A DNA stretch of 15,768 bases from JBCCGI01 sp039029355 (GTDB taxonomy: Bacteria; Planctomycetota; UBA1135; GCA-002686595): positions 1-15,768 of the forward strand of contig JBCCGI010000133.1 of the NCBI GenBank assembly GCA_039029355.1, in the 5' to 3' direction. The position numbers and the translations under genes were made by a program. The notes under the pieces are model-generated. The model was not told where the DNA came from. It was given only the letters and a program-made list of their open reading frames with translations, and did no database searches. Below, piece after piece: positions 1 to 6,248 of this stretch. Numbering within the stretch: position 1 is the first letter of the stretch; every line of letters starts with the position of its first letter.

Positions 1-60
1 CCCGCGCGCAACCTGAACACCCCCGCCGACTTCGAGCGGGAGCGGGGAGGAGTCGCGTGA
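1..60 (+). pseudogene. Duplicated C-terminal fragment of mobA
   Basis: Frame 1 encodes ARNLNTPADFERERGGVA and a TGA stop at 58-60, identical to the C-terminus of the full mobA gene on the minus strand (151-768). The RNLNTP stretch is the conserved C-terminal motif of MobA. It is the plus-strand face of the fold-back repeat. It could be the real genomic context with the rest of the contig folded back, or the duplicate. Confidence 0.7.
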
Positions 61-74
61 GCCTTTCCCGCGCC
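1..74. repeat. Left arm of a perfect 74-bp inverted repeat (fold-back)
   Basis: Bases 1-74 are exactly the reverse complement of 137-210, with a 62-base spacer. The arm carries the last 19 codons of mobA plus stop, and the first six codons of the next gene, in plus orientation. The same bases occur in minus orientation at 137-210. Because the duplicated unit runs through a gene end and stops abruptly inside a coding sequence, it looks like a fold-back chimera at a contig end rather than an evolved repeat. That reading is an inference. Confidence 0.9.
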
Positions 75-140
75 AGAGTTCGCCAGCTGATCGCGCCCGT
101 CGCCGACGGCCTCGAGCGCGTGAACGAGATCCTGCGGGCG
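57..140 (+). CDS. Partial N-terminus of the gene following mobA, possibly polyprenyl synthetase
   Basis: A GTG at 57 overlaps the mobA stop in GTGA fashion and opens a frame reading MSLSRARVRQLIAPVADGLE, then RVNEILRA. The sequence then folds back at about 137-140, and the rest of the frame is antisense to mobA. The pattern 'API/VADGLERVNEILR' resembles the amphipathic N-terminus of trans-polyprenyl diphosphate synthases (IspB family), but no catalytic motif is present in this fragment. Overlapping stop and start suggest translational coupling with mobA. The identity is tentative; only the existence of a truncated gene start is reasonably supported. Confidence 0.35.
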
Positions 141-210
141 CGGGAAAGGCTCACGCGACTCCTCCCCGCTCCCGCTCGAAGTCGGCGGGGGTGTTCAGGT
201 TGCGCGCGGG
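137..210. repeat. Right arm of the perfect 74-bp inverted repeat
   Basis: This is the reverse complement of bases 1-74 with no mismatch; identity breaks at the next base pair (75 against 136). It holds the 3' end of the minus-strand mobA gene and the first bases that follow its stop codon. Confidence 0.9.
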
Positions 211-768
211 CGCGCTGGCCCGCGCTTCGGGCGTCAGCTCGCTCGCGTCGACGCGGCCGACGCGTACGTCGGCGTGGAAGGAGATCACGCGCCGCTCGCC
301 CGCGGCGAGCGCGCGGCGGATCGCCGGCAGCGCGCGCGTGTGGTAGACGCCGAGCAGCGGCTCGAGGCGCTCGCCGTCAGCGAAGAGCACCACGTCCAAC
401 TCCCCCGCGCGGCCCGCGGCCGCACAGCGCGCCAGGACTTCGGCCGAGGCGCGCGGCATGTCGACCGCCACCACGCCGAGCCAGCCGCCACCGGCGGCAG
501 CGAGGCGCGTCAACGCAGCCTCGAGGCCCGCCAGGGGGCCGCCCTCGGGGTGGTTGTCGAGGACCAGCTCACGGCCCAGCTCGCGGTAGCGCTCCGACTC
601 GCCGCAGGCCAAAAAGACCCGCGGAGCGACGCCGTCCAGAAGGCCGGCGGCGCGCTCCAGGAGCGTCTCACCGCCGAGCCGCAGGCCGGCTTTGTCGCGC
701 CCCATGCGCAGACTGCGTCCGCCGCAGAGGACGGCGCCCGCGTCTAGGCAAAGCCTCGGGGGGGCCAT
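151..768 (-). CDS. mobA: Molybdenum cofactor guanylyltransferase (MobA-like)
   Basis: This 205-aa cytosolic nucleotidyltransferase would transfer GMP from GTP to molybdopterin-Mo to give the MGD cofactor of DMSO-reductase-type enzymes. The N-terminal nucleotide-binding signature CGGRSLRMGRDK lies at residues 15-26 (the usual form is LAGGxSxRMGxDK). A GGPLAGLEAAL segment is at about 76-86, the metal-binding VDMPR at 102-106 and EPLLGVYH at 136-143. The C-terminal RNLNTPADF at 189-197 is the family's asparagine-rich motif. Length is normal. The ATG at 768 is preferred; a GTG six bases upstream is also possible. It begins five bases after the tatA stop, so the two form an operon, which fits because many molybdoenzymes are Tat substrates. 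The 3' end lies in the inverted repeat, so its downstream neighbour is uncertain. Confidence 0.9.
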   Translation of the reverse strand: MAPPRLCLDAGAVLCGGRSLRMGRDKAGLRLGGETLLERAAGLLDGVAPRVFLACGESERYRELGRELVLDNHPEGGPLAGLEAALTRLAAAGGGWLGVVAVDMPRASAEVLARCAAAGRAGELDVVLFADGERLEPLLGVYHTRALPAIRRALAAGERRVISFHADVRVGRVDASELTPEARASAPARNLNTPADFERERGGVA

Positions 769-773
769 CACGC

Positions 774-980
774 TCACTGCTCGACCTTGTCTCCGTCCTT
801 CTCCGCGTCCGCGTCGAGCAGGTCGGGGTCGTCCTTGAGCCCCTTCTTGAACTGGGTGATGCTGCTGCCCATCGAGCGAGCGAGCTCGGGGAGCCGTCGC
901 GCGCCAAAGACGAGCAGGACGACCGCCAGGATGGCGATCATCTCCCAGGTGCCAAGGCCGCCGATTGCGAGGATCTGCAT
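774..980 (-). CDS. tatA: Sec-independent (twin-arginine) translocase subunit TatA/E
   Basis: This 68-aa single-span membrane protein would be the pore-forming subunit of the Tat pathway for folded proteins. A short N-terminus is followed by a hydrophobic helix at about residues 7-26 (GGLGTWEMIAILAVVLLVFG). Next come the hallmark hinge FGxxxLPELARSMG at 25-38, a positively charged amphipathic helix (ITQFKKGLKDD), and a short acidic tail. Length and layout are typical for TatA/TatE; TatB would be longer. No tatB or tatC is adjacent. It sits directly upstream of mobA with a 5-nt gap and 116 nt downstream of mnmD, on the same strand. A TAGAAT box at 1028-1033 could drive it. Confidence 0.93.
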   Translation of the reverse strand: MQILAIGGLGTWEMIAILAVVLLVFGARRLPELARSMGSSITQFKKGLKDDPDLLDADAEKDGDKVEQ

Positions 981-1027
981 GGGTCCGCAGAGACGTTGGC
1001 CCTTCCGGGGCGCACGTCAGCCGAACA

Positions 1028-1033
1028 ATTCTA
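1028..1033 (-). promoter_or_regulatory. Candidate -10 box upstream of tatA
   Basis: The minus strand reads TAGAAT inside CCTAGAATTGTTCGG, about 47 bases upstream of the tatA start, in an otherwise GC-rich gap. No convincing -35 hexamer sits 16-18 bases upstream. A very similar CTAGAATCTTCG lies upstream of sucC, which supports a shared promoter type. This is inference from position and composition only. Confidence 0.3.
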
Positions 1034-1096
1034 GGCAAAAGCATGGGACCCTTCGCGGTCTGGGGCGGGATTTCTCCGACCACGCCTTCGCAGCGC

Positions 1097-1900
1097 TCAG
1101 ACCTTCAGATGCCGCCGAATGCGCCGAACCAGATCGGCGTCCTCCGGACCCGCGACCAGGCCCGGCCCCGCGAGGGTGCCCTCGCGCTTGCGACCGACCT
1201 CCGGTCCCCGGGCCACGCCGAGGCCGTGGCGGGCCAGGGCGACGCGCACGCGCGTGGCGGCGCTGTAGGTAGCCAGCAGGCTCCCCGGGGCCATCCGGCG
1301 GGCGATCTCGCCGAGGACCTCGGGCTCCCAGAGCTCGGGCGCCTGGGCGGGCGAGAAGGGGTCCAGGAAGACCGCGTCGAAGCGCACTTCGGGCGCGAGC
1401 TCGGGGAGCGTCCGGCGCGCGTCCCCCAGGTGCAGGGCGAGGGTGCCGGGCGGCCCGCCGTCGACGTCGAGCTCGACCGGCTCGCCGCTCCCGCCCGCCG
1501 CCAGGGCACGCTCCAGCGCCGCGCGGACCGCCTCGTGGCTCTCGCCGGCGCCGGGAGGGAGCCCGGCGGGTCGGGGCAGGGCGAGGGCGCTCCGGATCGG
1601 GGCGGGGTCGAGCTCCAACGTGACCGCCGCGAGCCGTGCGCCGGTGCCCCAGAGCGCCTGCACGGCCGCCGCCAGGTTCCACCCGAGCCCGGTCCCCACG
1701 TCCAGGAGCCGCAGCGTGCCGCCCGCCCGCGCGCGCTCGCGCAGCCGGCACCCCGCCGCATAGCGCCCGGTGGCCTGGGTCCAGGCGCCGGTGCGGTCGT
1801 GGCAGGCCTCGCCGTGCTCCGGGTGGAGCAGCGTCGGGCTGCCGTCTTCGGTCAGAAGCCGCTTCCAGGTGCGGTTCGAGGCCCGGTCCGCCCGATACAT
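1097..1900 (-). CDS. mnmD: MnmD-type tRNA 5-methylaminomethyl-2-thiouridine-forming methyltransferase
   Basis: This 267-aa SAM-dependent methyltransferase matches the stand-alone form of the N-terminal MnmC domain, which methylates nm5(s2)U34 to mnm5(s2)U34 in the tRNA wobble position. Residues 14-30 (RLLTEDGSPTLLHPEHG) match the family's N-terminal strand. LLDVGTGLGWN at 65-75 is SAM motif I and LGD at 158-160 the adenine-binding strand. FLDPFSPAQAPELW at 178-191, TYSAA at 211-215 and GRKRE at 236-240 are MnmC-specific. The FAD oxidase half of MnmC is absent and the length fits the one-domain form. The ATG at 1900 is chosen because homology begins directly after it; upstream in-frame codons look like non-coding leader. 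It leads the minus-strand cluster with tatA and mobA and is divergent from the PilZ gene. Confidence 0.8.
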   Translation of the reverse strand: MYRADRASNRTWKRLLTEDGSPTLLHPEHGEACHDRTGAWTQATGRYAAGCRLRERARAGGTLRLLDVGTGLGWNLAAAVQALWGTGARLAAVTLELDPAPIRSALALPRPAGLPPGAGESHEAVRAALERALAAGGSGEPVELDVDGGPPGTLALHLGDARRTLPELAPEVRFDAVFLDPFSPAQAPELWEPEVLGEIARRMAPGSLLATYSAATRVRVALARHGLGVARGPEVGRKREGTLAGPGLVAGPEDADLVRRIRRHLKV

Positions 1901-2043
1901 GGAGGCAGTGTAGTGCGTCGCCTCGCCCCCGCGGACGGGGCGGGAGCGGCCGTAGCGGAATATAGGGAAGACCAGACATGAGCCCGGGGCCGATCGGGCC
2001 GAGATACACACGGAGTGAAAGTCGTGGATCTTCCCCCACTACC

Positions 2044-2048
2044 GGAAG
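2044..2048 (+). promoter_or_regulatory. Shine-Dalgarno site that decides the PilZ gene start
   Basis: GGAAG lies eight bases before the ATG at 2057. The in-frame GTG at 2015 has no comparable site, so the shorter protein is favoured. Confidence 0.5.
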
Positions 2049-2056
2049 TCTTGGTT

Positions 2057-2779
2057 ATGACCCCCAGCCAATCGTCGTCGCCCTACTCCACTCCCGAAGC
2101 GGCCGAGCACCTGCCCCAGGAGGTGCGCGTGTCGTTCCAGGACCAGCTCTCCGAGCCCGGGCGGCTCTTTTCGATCGACCACCGCGAGGCGCAGCTCTCC
2201 TTCGACCCCGGGAAGGCGCCGGCCCTCCCGCTCGCCGAGGACGTCGAGCTGGTCTTCGTCGGCCTCGCCGCCTGCCCGGACCTGCGGGTCTCGGCGCGGC
2301 TCACCGCCGGCGGAGAGGCGCGCGGCCGGCGGACCTTCACGTTCCGCATCCAGGCGAACCGCGGCGAGCTCGGCGCGATCCTCGCCCACCGCGACCAGTA
2401 CCGCGTTCAGCCGCGCCCCGGCGAGCCGGTGAAGATCACGCTCGTGACGCGCGAGGGGGCCACCGCGCGCGCGATCCTCAAGGACATCTCCCCGCGCGGG
2501 GTCAGCGCCTTCGTCGCCGGGCCGGACGAGGCGCGCGTCTGCGCTTCGGACAAGCTGGAGGTGCGCTTCTCGCTGCCCGACGGCCAGGAGCCGTTCTGCT
2601 TCCAGTCCGAGGTGCGCCACCGCACGCTGACCGGCGAGCGCGCCGTCTACGGCCTGTCGTTCCGCGGCGTGCTGGGCGGCGTCCTGAGCAAGGAACAGGA
2701 GCGCCTGCGCGGCTGGTGCCAGCAGCGCCAGCTCGAAGATCGTCGCGAGCGCCGTGAGCGCCGCGAGAGCGCGGCCTAG
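2057..2779 (+). CDS. PilZ-domain protein, probable c-di-GMP receptor
   Basis: This 240-aa soluble protein has no signal peptide or membrane segment. Both c-di-GMP contacts of PilZ are intact: RxxxR as R112-D-Q-Y-R116, and DxSxxG as D143-I-S-P-R-G148. The C-terminal half (about 112-225) is the PilZ beta-barrel. The N-terminal 100 residues resemble the YcgR-like/PilZN flanking domain in layout only. It ends in a highly charged tail rich in Arg and Glu. An upstream GTG at 2015 would add 14 residues but lacks a ribosome site. It is likely a stand-alone sensor for motility or surface regulation; no partner gene is adjacent. It is divergent from mnmD and convergent with sucD. Confidence 0.85.
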   Translation: MTPSQSSSPYSTPEAAEHLPQEVRVSFQDQLSEPGRLFSIDHREAQLSFDPGKAPALPLAEDVELVFVGLAACPDLRVSARLTAGGEARGRRTFTFRIQANRGELGAILAHRDQYRVQPRPGEPVKITLVTREGATARAILKDISPRGVSAFVAGPDEARVCASDKLEVRFSLPDGQEPFCFQSEVRHRTLTGERAVYGLSFRGVLGGVLSKEQERLRGWCQQRQLEDRRERRERRESAA

Positions 2780-2804
2780 GACAAGGGGCCGCGCGGAAAC
2801 GAGA

Positions 2805-2840
2805 GCGGGGAGGCGCCGGCCGCTGCCGGTGCCTCCCCGC
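2805..2840. terminator. Strong bidirectional hairpin terminator between the PilZ gene and sucD
   Basis: A 16-bp stem with a CGCT loop: GCGGGGAGGCGCCGGC at 2805-2820 pairs with 2825-2840, with one G-T wobble. A CTTTTC stretch follows on the plus strand. It lies in the 82-base gap between two convergent stop codons, the expected place for a shared terminator. Confidence 0.8.
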
Positions 2841-2861
2841 GATGCTTTTCGGGAGCGGCGC

Positions 2862-3761
2862 CTAGGCCGTCGCGCCCTCGAAGAGGCCGGCGTCGCGCAG
2901 CGCCTCCTCCATGAACTCGCCGATGCGCGAGGGGCTCGGGCTGACGCGCACGCCGGCGCGCTCCAGCGCCGCGATCTTGTCGGCCGCGGTGCCCTTGCCG
3001 CCGGAGATGATCGCGCCCGCGTGGCCCATGCGGCGGCCGGGGGGCGCCGTCACGCCGGCGATGAAGCTGACGACCGGCTTCTTGACGTTCGCGGCGATGT
3101 ACTCGGCCGCCTGCTCCTCGGCCGTGCCGCCGATCTCGCCGATCATCACGATCGCGTCGGTGTCGGGGTCGGCGTTGAAGGCCTCGAGGCAGTCGATGAA
3201 GTTCGTGCCGTTGACCGGGTCGCCGCCGATGCCGACGCAGGTCGACTGGCCGATCCCGCGCGAGGTCAGCTGCCAGACGGCCTCGTAGGTCAGCGTGCCC
3301 GAGCGCGAGACGACGCCCACGCGACCCGCCTTGTGGATATAGCCGGGCATGATGCCGATCTTGCACTGCTCGGGCGTGATGACGCCGGGGCAGTTCGGCC
3401 CGATGAGGCGCGACGGGCGGTCCTTGAGGTGCAGCCCGACCTTCACCATGTCGAGCACCGGGATGCCCTCGGTGATCGCCACGATCAGCTCGATGCCGGC
3501 GTCGGCCGCCTCGATGATCGCGGCGCCCGCGAAGGGCGGCGGGACGTAGATGACGCTCGCGTTGGCGCCGGTGGCCTCGCGGGCTTCCGCGACGGTGTTG
3601 AAGACCGGCAGGTCGAGGTGCGTCTGCCCGCCCTTCTTCGGCGTGACGCCCCCCACCATCTTGGTGCCGTAGGCGATCGCCTGCTCGGAGTGGAAGGTGC
3701 CGGTCTTGCCGGTGAAACCCTGGCAGAGGACCTTGGTGTCCTGATTGACCCAGATGCTCAT
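2862..3761 (-). CDS. sucD: Succinyl-CoA synthetase alpha subunit (ADP/GDP-forming)
   Basis: This 299-aa TCA-cycle enzyme subunit converts succinyl-CoA to succinate with substrate-level phosphorylation, as a complex with SucC in the cytosol. The N-terminal CoA-binding Rossmann segment GFTGKTGTFH is at residues 15-24, GPNCPG at 121-126 and SRSGTLTYE at 152-160. The active-site phosphohistidine is in GRRMGHAGAI, at His247. Length is slightly above the E. coli protein, with a short C-terminal extension. The ATG at 3761 has a strong AGGAG ribosome site eight bases upstream, within the 13-nt gap after sucC, so the two are co-transcribed and probably coupled. Nothing unusual is seen. Confidence 0.97.
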   Translation of the reverse strand: MSIWVNQDTKVLCQGFTGKTGTFHSEQAIAYGTKMVGGVTPKKGGQTHLDLPVFNTVAEAREATGANASVIYVPPPFAGAAIIEAADAGIELIVAITEGIPVLDMVKVGLHLKDRPSRLIGPNCPGVITPEQCKIGIMPGYIHKAGRVGVVSRSGTLTYEAVWQLTSRGIGQSTCVGIGGDPVNGTNFIDCLEAFNADPDTDAIVMIGEIGGTAEEQAAEYIAANVKKPVVSFIAGVTAPPGRRMGHAGAIISGGKGTAADKIAALERAGVRVSPSPSRIGEFMEEALRDAGLFEGATA

Positions 3762-3774
3762 CGGTCGTGCTCCT

Positions 3775-4935
3775 TTAGGCGATGGCGCCGCAGATCTTGC
3801 CGGCGGCGTCGTCGAGGTCGCCGGCGGTGATGATGGGAAGGCCCGACTCCTCGAGGATGCGCCGGCCCTTCTCGACGTTGGTGCCCTCAAGGCGCACGAC
3901 GAGCGGCACCCGGAGCTCGATCTCCTGCACCGCGGCGCAGATGCCCTCGGCGATCACGTCGCAGCGCATGATCCCGCCGAAGATGTTGACCAGCACGCCC
4001 TTCACGTTGTCGTCCGACAGCAGGATCTTGAAGGCCGCCTTCACGTTCTCCTTGGTCGCGCCGCCACCGACGTCGAGGAAGTTCGCGGGCTCGCCGCCGT
4101 GCAGCTTGATGACGTCCATCGTGCCCATCGCGAGGCCCGCGCCGTTCACCATGCAGCCGATGTTGCCGTCGAGGGCGATGTAGGAGAGGTCGAACTTCGA
4201 GGCCTCGACCTCCTTCGCGTCCTCTTCGTGCAGGTCGCGCAGCGCGGCGACGTCCGCGTGGCGGAAGAGGCCGTTGCTGTCGAAGTTGATCTTCGCGTCG
4301 AGGGCGAGGACCTTGCCCTCCTTGGTGGTGACCAGCGGGTTGATCTCCGCCAGCGAGCAGTCGAGCTCGCAGAAGGCCTGCGCCAGCGCCTGCAGCAGGC
4401 GCACGCCTTCGGTCGCCGTGTCGCCGCTGAGGCCGATGCCCTCGGCCAGCCGGCGCGCCTCGGCTTCGGACAGGCCCTCGCCGGGCTGGAACGGCGCCTT
4501 GAGGATCTTCTCCGGCGTGTTCGCCGCGACCTCTTCGATGTCCATGCCGCCCTCGGAGGACGCCATCATCACCGGCACCTGCTGCTCGCGGTCGACGACG
4601 ATGCCGATGTACAGCTCGTCGGCGATGTTCGAGCCTTCCTCGACCCAAAGCCGGCGCACCTTTTGTCCGTCGGGCCCGGTCTGGTGCGTGACGAGCTGCA
4701 TGCCGAGCATCGCCTCGGCGACTTCGCGCGCCTCGTCGGCCGAACGCACCAGCTTGACGCCGCCGCCCTTGCCGCGCCCGCCGGCGTGGATCTGCGCCTT
4801 CACGACGGTGACGTCGGTGCCGAGCTCGGTGTGGGCCTTCGCGGCCTCCTCGGGAGTCGTGCACTCGCGCCCGTTGGGCACGGCGACGCCGAAGCCGCGC
4901 AGGAGCTCCTTGGCCTGGAATTCGTGGATCTTCAT
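3775..4935 (-). CDS. sucC: Succinyl-CoA synthetase beta subunit
   Basis: This 386-aa ATP-grasp subunit binds nucleotide and succinate and partners SucD. It starts with the canonical MKIHEFQAKELL. The ATP-grasp loop KAQIHAGGRGKGGGVK is at residues 46-61, the metal/nucleotide EINPL at 197-201, and NIFGGIMRCDVIAEGI at about 317-332. Length matches the family. The start at 4935 is set by homology; an in-frame upstream ATG at 5019 would add a non-conserved tail. No good Shine-Dalgarno is visible, so the leader may be weakly translated or use another mechanism. It is the first gene of the sucCD operon and divergent from the dCTP deaminase gene, sharing a 92-bp upstream region. Confidence 0.97.
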   Translation of the reverse strand: MKIHEFQAKELLRGFGVAVPNGRECTTPEEAAKAHTELGTDVTVVKAQIHAGGRGKGGGVKLVRSADEAREVAEAMLGMQLVTHQTGPDGQKVRRLWVEEGSNIADELYIGIVVDREQQVPVMMASSEGGMDIEEVAANTPEKILKAPFQPGEGLSEAEARRLAEGIGLSGDTATEGVRLLQALAQAFCELDCSLAEINPLVTTKEGKVLALDAKINFDSNGLFRHADVAALRDLHEEDAKEVEASKFDLSYIALDGNIGCMVNGAGLAMGTMDVIKLHGGEPANFLDVGGGATKENVKAAFKILLSDDNVKGVLVNIFGGIMRCDVIAEGICAAVQEIELRVPLVVRLEGTNVEKGRRILEESGLPIITAGDLDDAAGKICGAIA

Positions 4936-4972
4936 GCTTGGGACGGGGGTCTGGGAGGAAACGAGGGCGAAG

Positions 4973-4978
4973 ATTCTA
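4973..4978 (-). promoter_or_regulatory. Candidate -10 box of the sucCD operon
   Basis: The minus strand reads CTAGAATCTTCG about 38-43 bases before the sucC ATG, the only AT-rich patch in the 92-bp divergent gap. No clear -35 box is seen. It resembles the box upstream of tatA. Confidence 0.3.
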
Positions 4979-5027
4979 GCGGCGCCTTCCGGCGGGGGCC
5001 AGGGCCGCAGGACTAACATGCGGGCCT

Positions 5028-6164
5028 ATGGCGGTCCCCGAGCACACCGGGCGGAACGGGCACATCCTCGTCGACCGCGACCTCCGCGCACTGCTGGGCG
5101 GCGCGCTCCGCGTGGCTCCCGGCGCTCCGCCGATCCGCCCCGAGCAGGTCGAGCCGGCGAGCATCGACCTGCGCCTGGGCGAGGTCGCCCACCGCGTCCG
5201 GGCCGGGTTCCTGCCCGCACACACGTCGATCGAGGAGCGGCTGGAGTCGCTCTCGACCCAGTCGCTTCCGCTCGAGGGCGACGGCGCGGTGCTGGAACGC
5301 GGGCTGATCTACCTGGTCCCGTTGGAGGAGGAGCTCGACCTTCCCGCCGACGTCCACGGCCGCTTCAACCCGCGCTCCTCGACCGGAAGGTGCGACGTGT
5401 TCACGCGCATGCTCGTACCGGGCCACGACCGGTTCGACGAGACGCCGCGCGGCTACTCCGGCCGGCTTTGGCTCGAAGTGGCGCCGCTCTCGTTCCCGAT
5501 CCGGCTCCGCCGCGGCGACCGGCTCAGCCAACTGCGGCTGCAGCGCGGGGTAGCGGCGCTGACGACCGAGGAGCTGCGCGAGCGGTATGCGCGCACGCCG
5601 CTTTGCTTCGAGGGTGAGCGGCCGATCCCGGTGGAGCGCATGCGCTTCGACGACGACGGGGCGCTGCTGCTTCGCATCGGGCTGAAGGGGCGCGATCCGT
5701 GCGGATGGACCGCGGCGCTCCACACCGAGGTGGTCGACTTCGGCGCGGTGGGTGCGCACGCGCGCCAGGACTTTTGGACGCCGGTGCGCGCGAAGGACGG
5801 GCACTGCATCCTCGCGCCCGGAGCGTTCAGCATCTTCGCGAGCAAGGAGGCGATTCGCATCCCGCCGGACCTCGCGGCGGAGATGCTGCCGATCGACGTG
5901 GGGATCGGCGAGCTGCGGAACAACTACGCCGGGTTCTTCGACAACGGGTTTGGGTGGGATGAGGCGCGCGAGGGTGGGACGCCGGCGGTGCTCGAGGTGC
6001 GGGTGCATGACCTGCCGTTCCTGGTGGAGGATGGGCAGGTGTTCTTTCGGCTGCGGTTCTTCAGGACGAACGGGGTGCCCGAGAGGGTGTATGGGGAGGG
6101 GCGGCGTGGGCCGTCGTATCGCGGGCAGGGGTTGACCCTGGCGCGGGCGTTTCGGGTGGAGTAG
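5028..6164 (+). CDS. dcd: 2'-deoxycytidine 5'-triphosphate deaminase, two-domain type
   Basis: This 378-aa enzyme would deaminate dCTP to dUTP to supply dTTP synthesis. It is the fused two-copy form: each half is one dCTP deaminase/dUTPase fold, giving about twice the usual Dcd length. In half 1, FNPRSSTGR lies at residues 113-121 and SGRLWLEVAPLSFPIRLRRG at about 144-163, with Glu150 at the catalytic glutamate position. In half 2, IPPDLAAEMLPIDVGIGELR is followed by AGFFDNGFGW (301-310) and VLEVRVHDLPF, with Glu323 at the equivalent site. The start ATG at 5028 is followed directly by homology; no ribosome site is obvious. It is divergent from sucC. The last part (about 5980-6150) uses more G-rich codons than its start. 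Confidence 0.88.
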   Translation: MAVPEHTGRNGHILVDRDLRALLGGALRVAPGAPPIRPEQVEPASIDLRLGEVAHRVRAGFLPAHTSIEERLESLSTQSLPLEGDGAVLERGLIYLVPLEEELDLPADVHGRFNPRSSTGRCDVFTRMLVPGHDRFDETPRGYSGRLWLEVAPLSFPIRLRRGDRLSQLRLQRGVAALTTEELRERYARTPLCFEGERPIPVERMRFDDDGALLLRIGLKGRDPCGWTAALHTEVVDFGAVGAHARQDFWTPVRAKDGHCILAPGAFSIFASKEAIRIPPDLAAEMLPIDVGIGELRNNYAGFFDNGFGWDEAREGGTPAVLEVRVHDLPFLVEDGQVFFRLRFFRTNGVPERVYGEGRRGPSYRGQGLTLARAFRVE

Positions 6165-6248
6165 CTGCGGGGCGAACACACCGCTCCCCACCACACTCGA
6201 ACGCAGGACACGCTATCCTGACCGCCCGCCGAGTGTCGCTCGCCCTCG

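Noticed and set aside
57..1034. Plus-strand open frame of 325 codons at the window start
   Set aside because: Only the first roughly 28 codons look like a real gene start; after the fold-back junction it is antisense to mobA and tatA and is low-complexity Arg/Ala/Pro.
5028..6164. Antiphage dCTP deaminase as part of a defence island
   Set aside because: It matches the ordinary two-domain nucleotide-metabolism form and sits with housekeeping genes; nothing links it to the DGR genes except adjacency.
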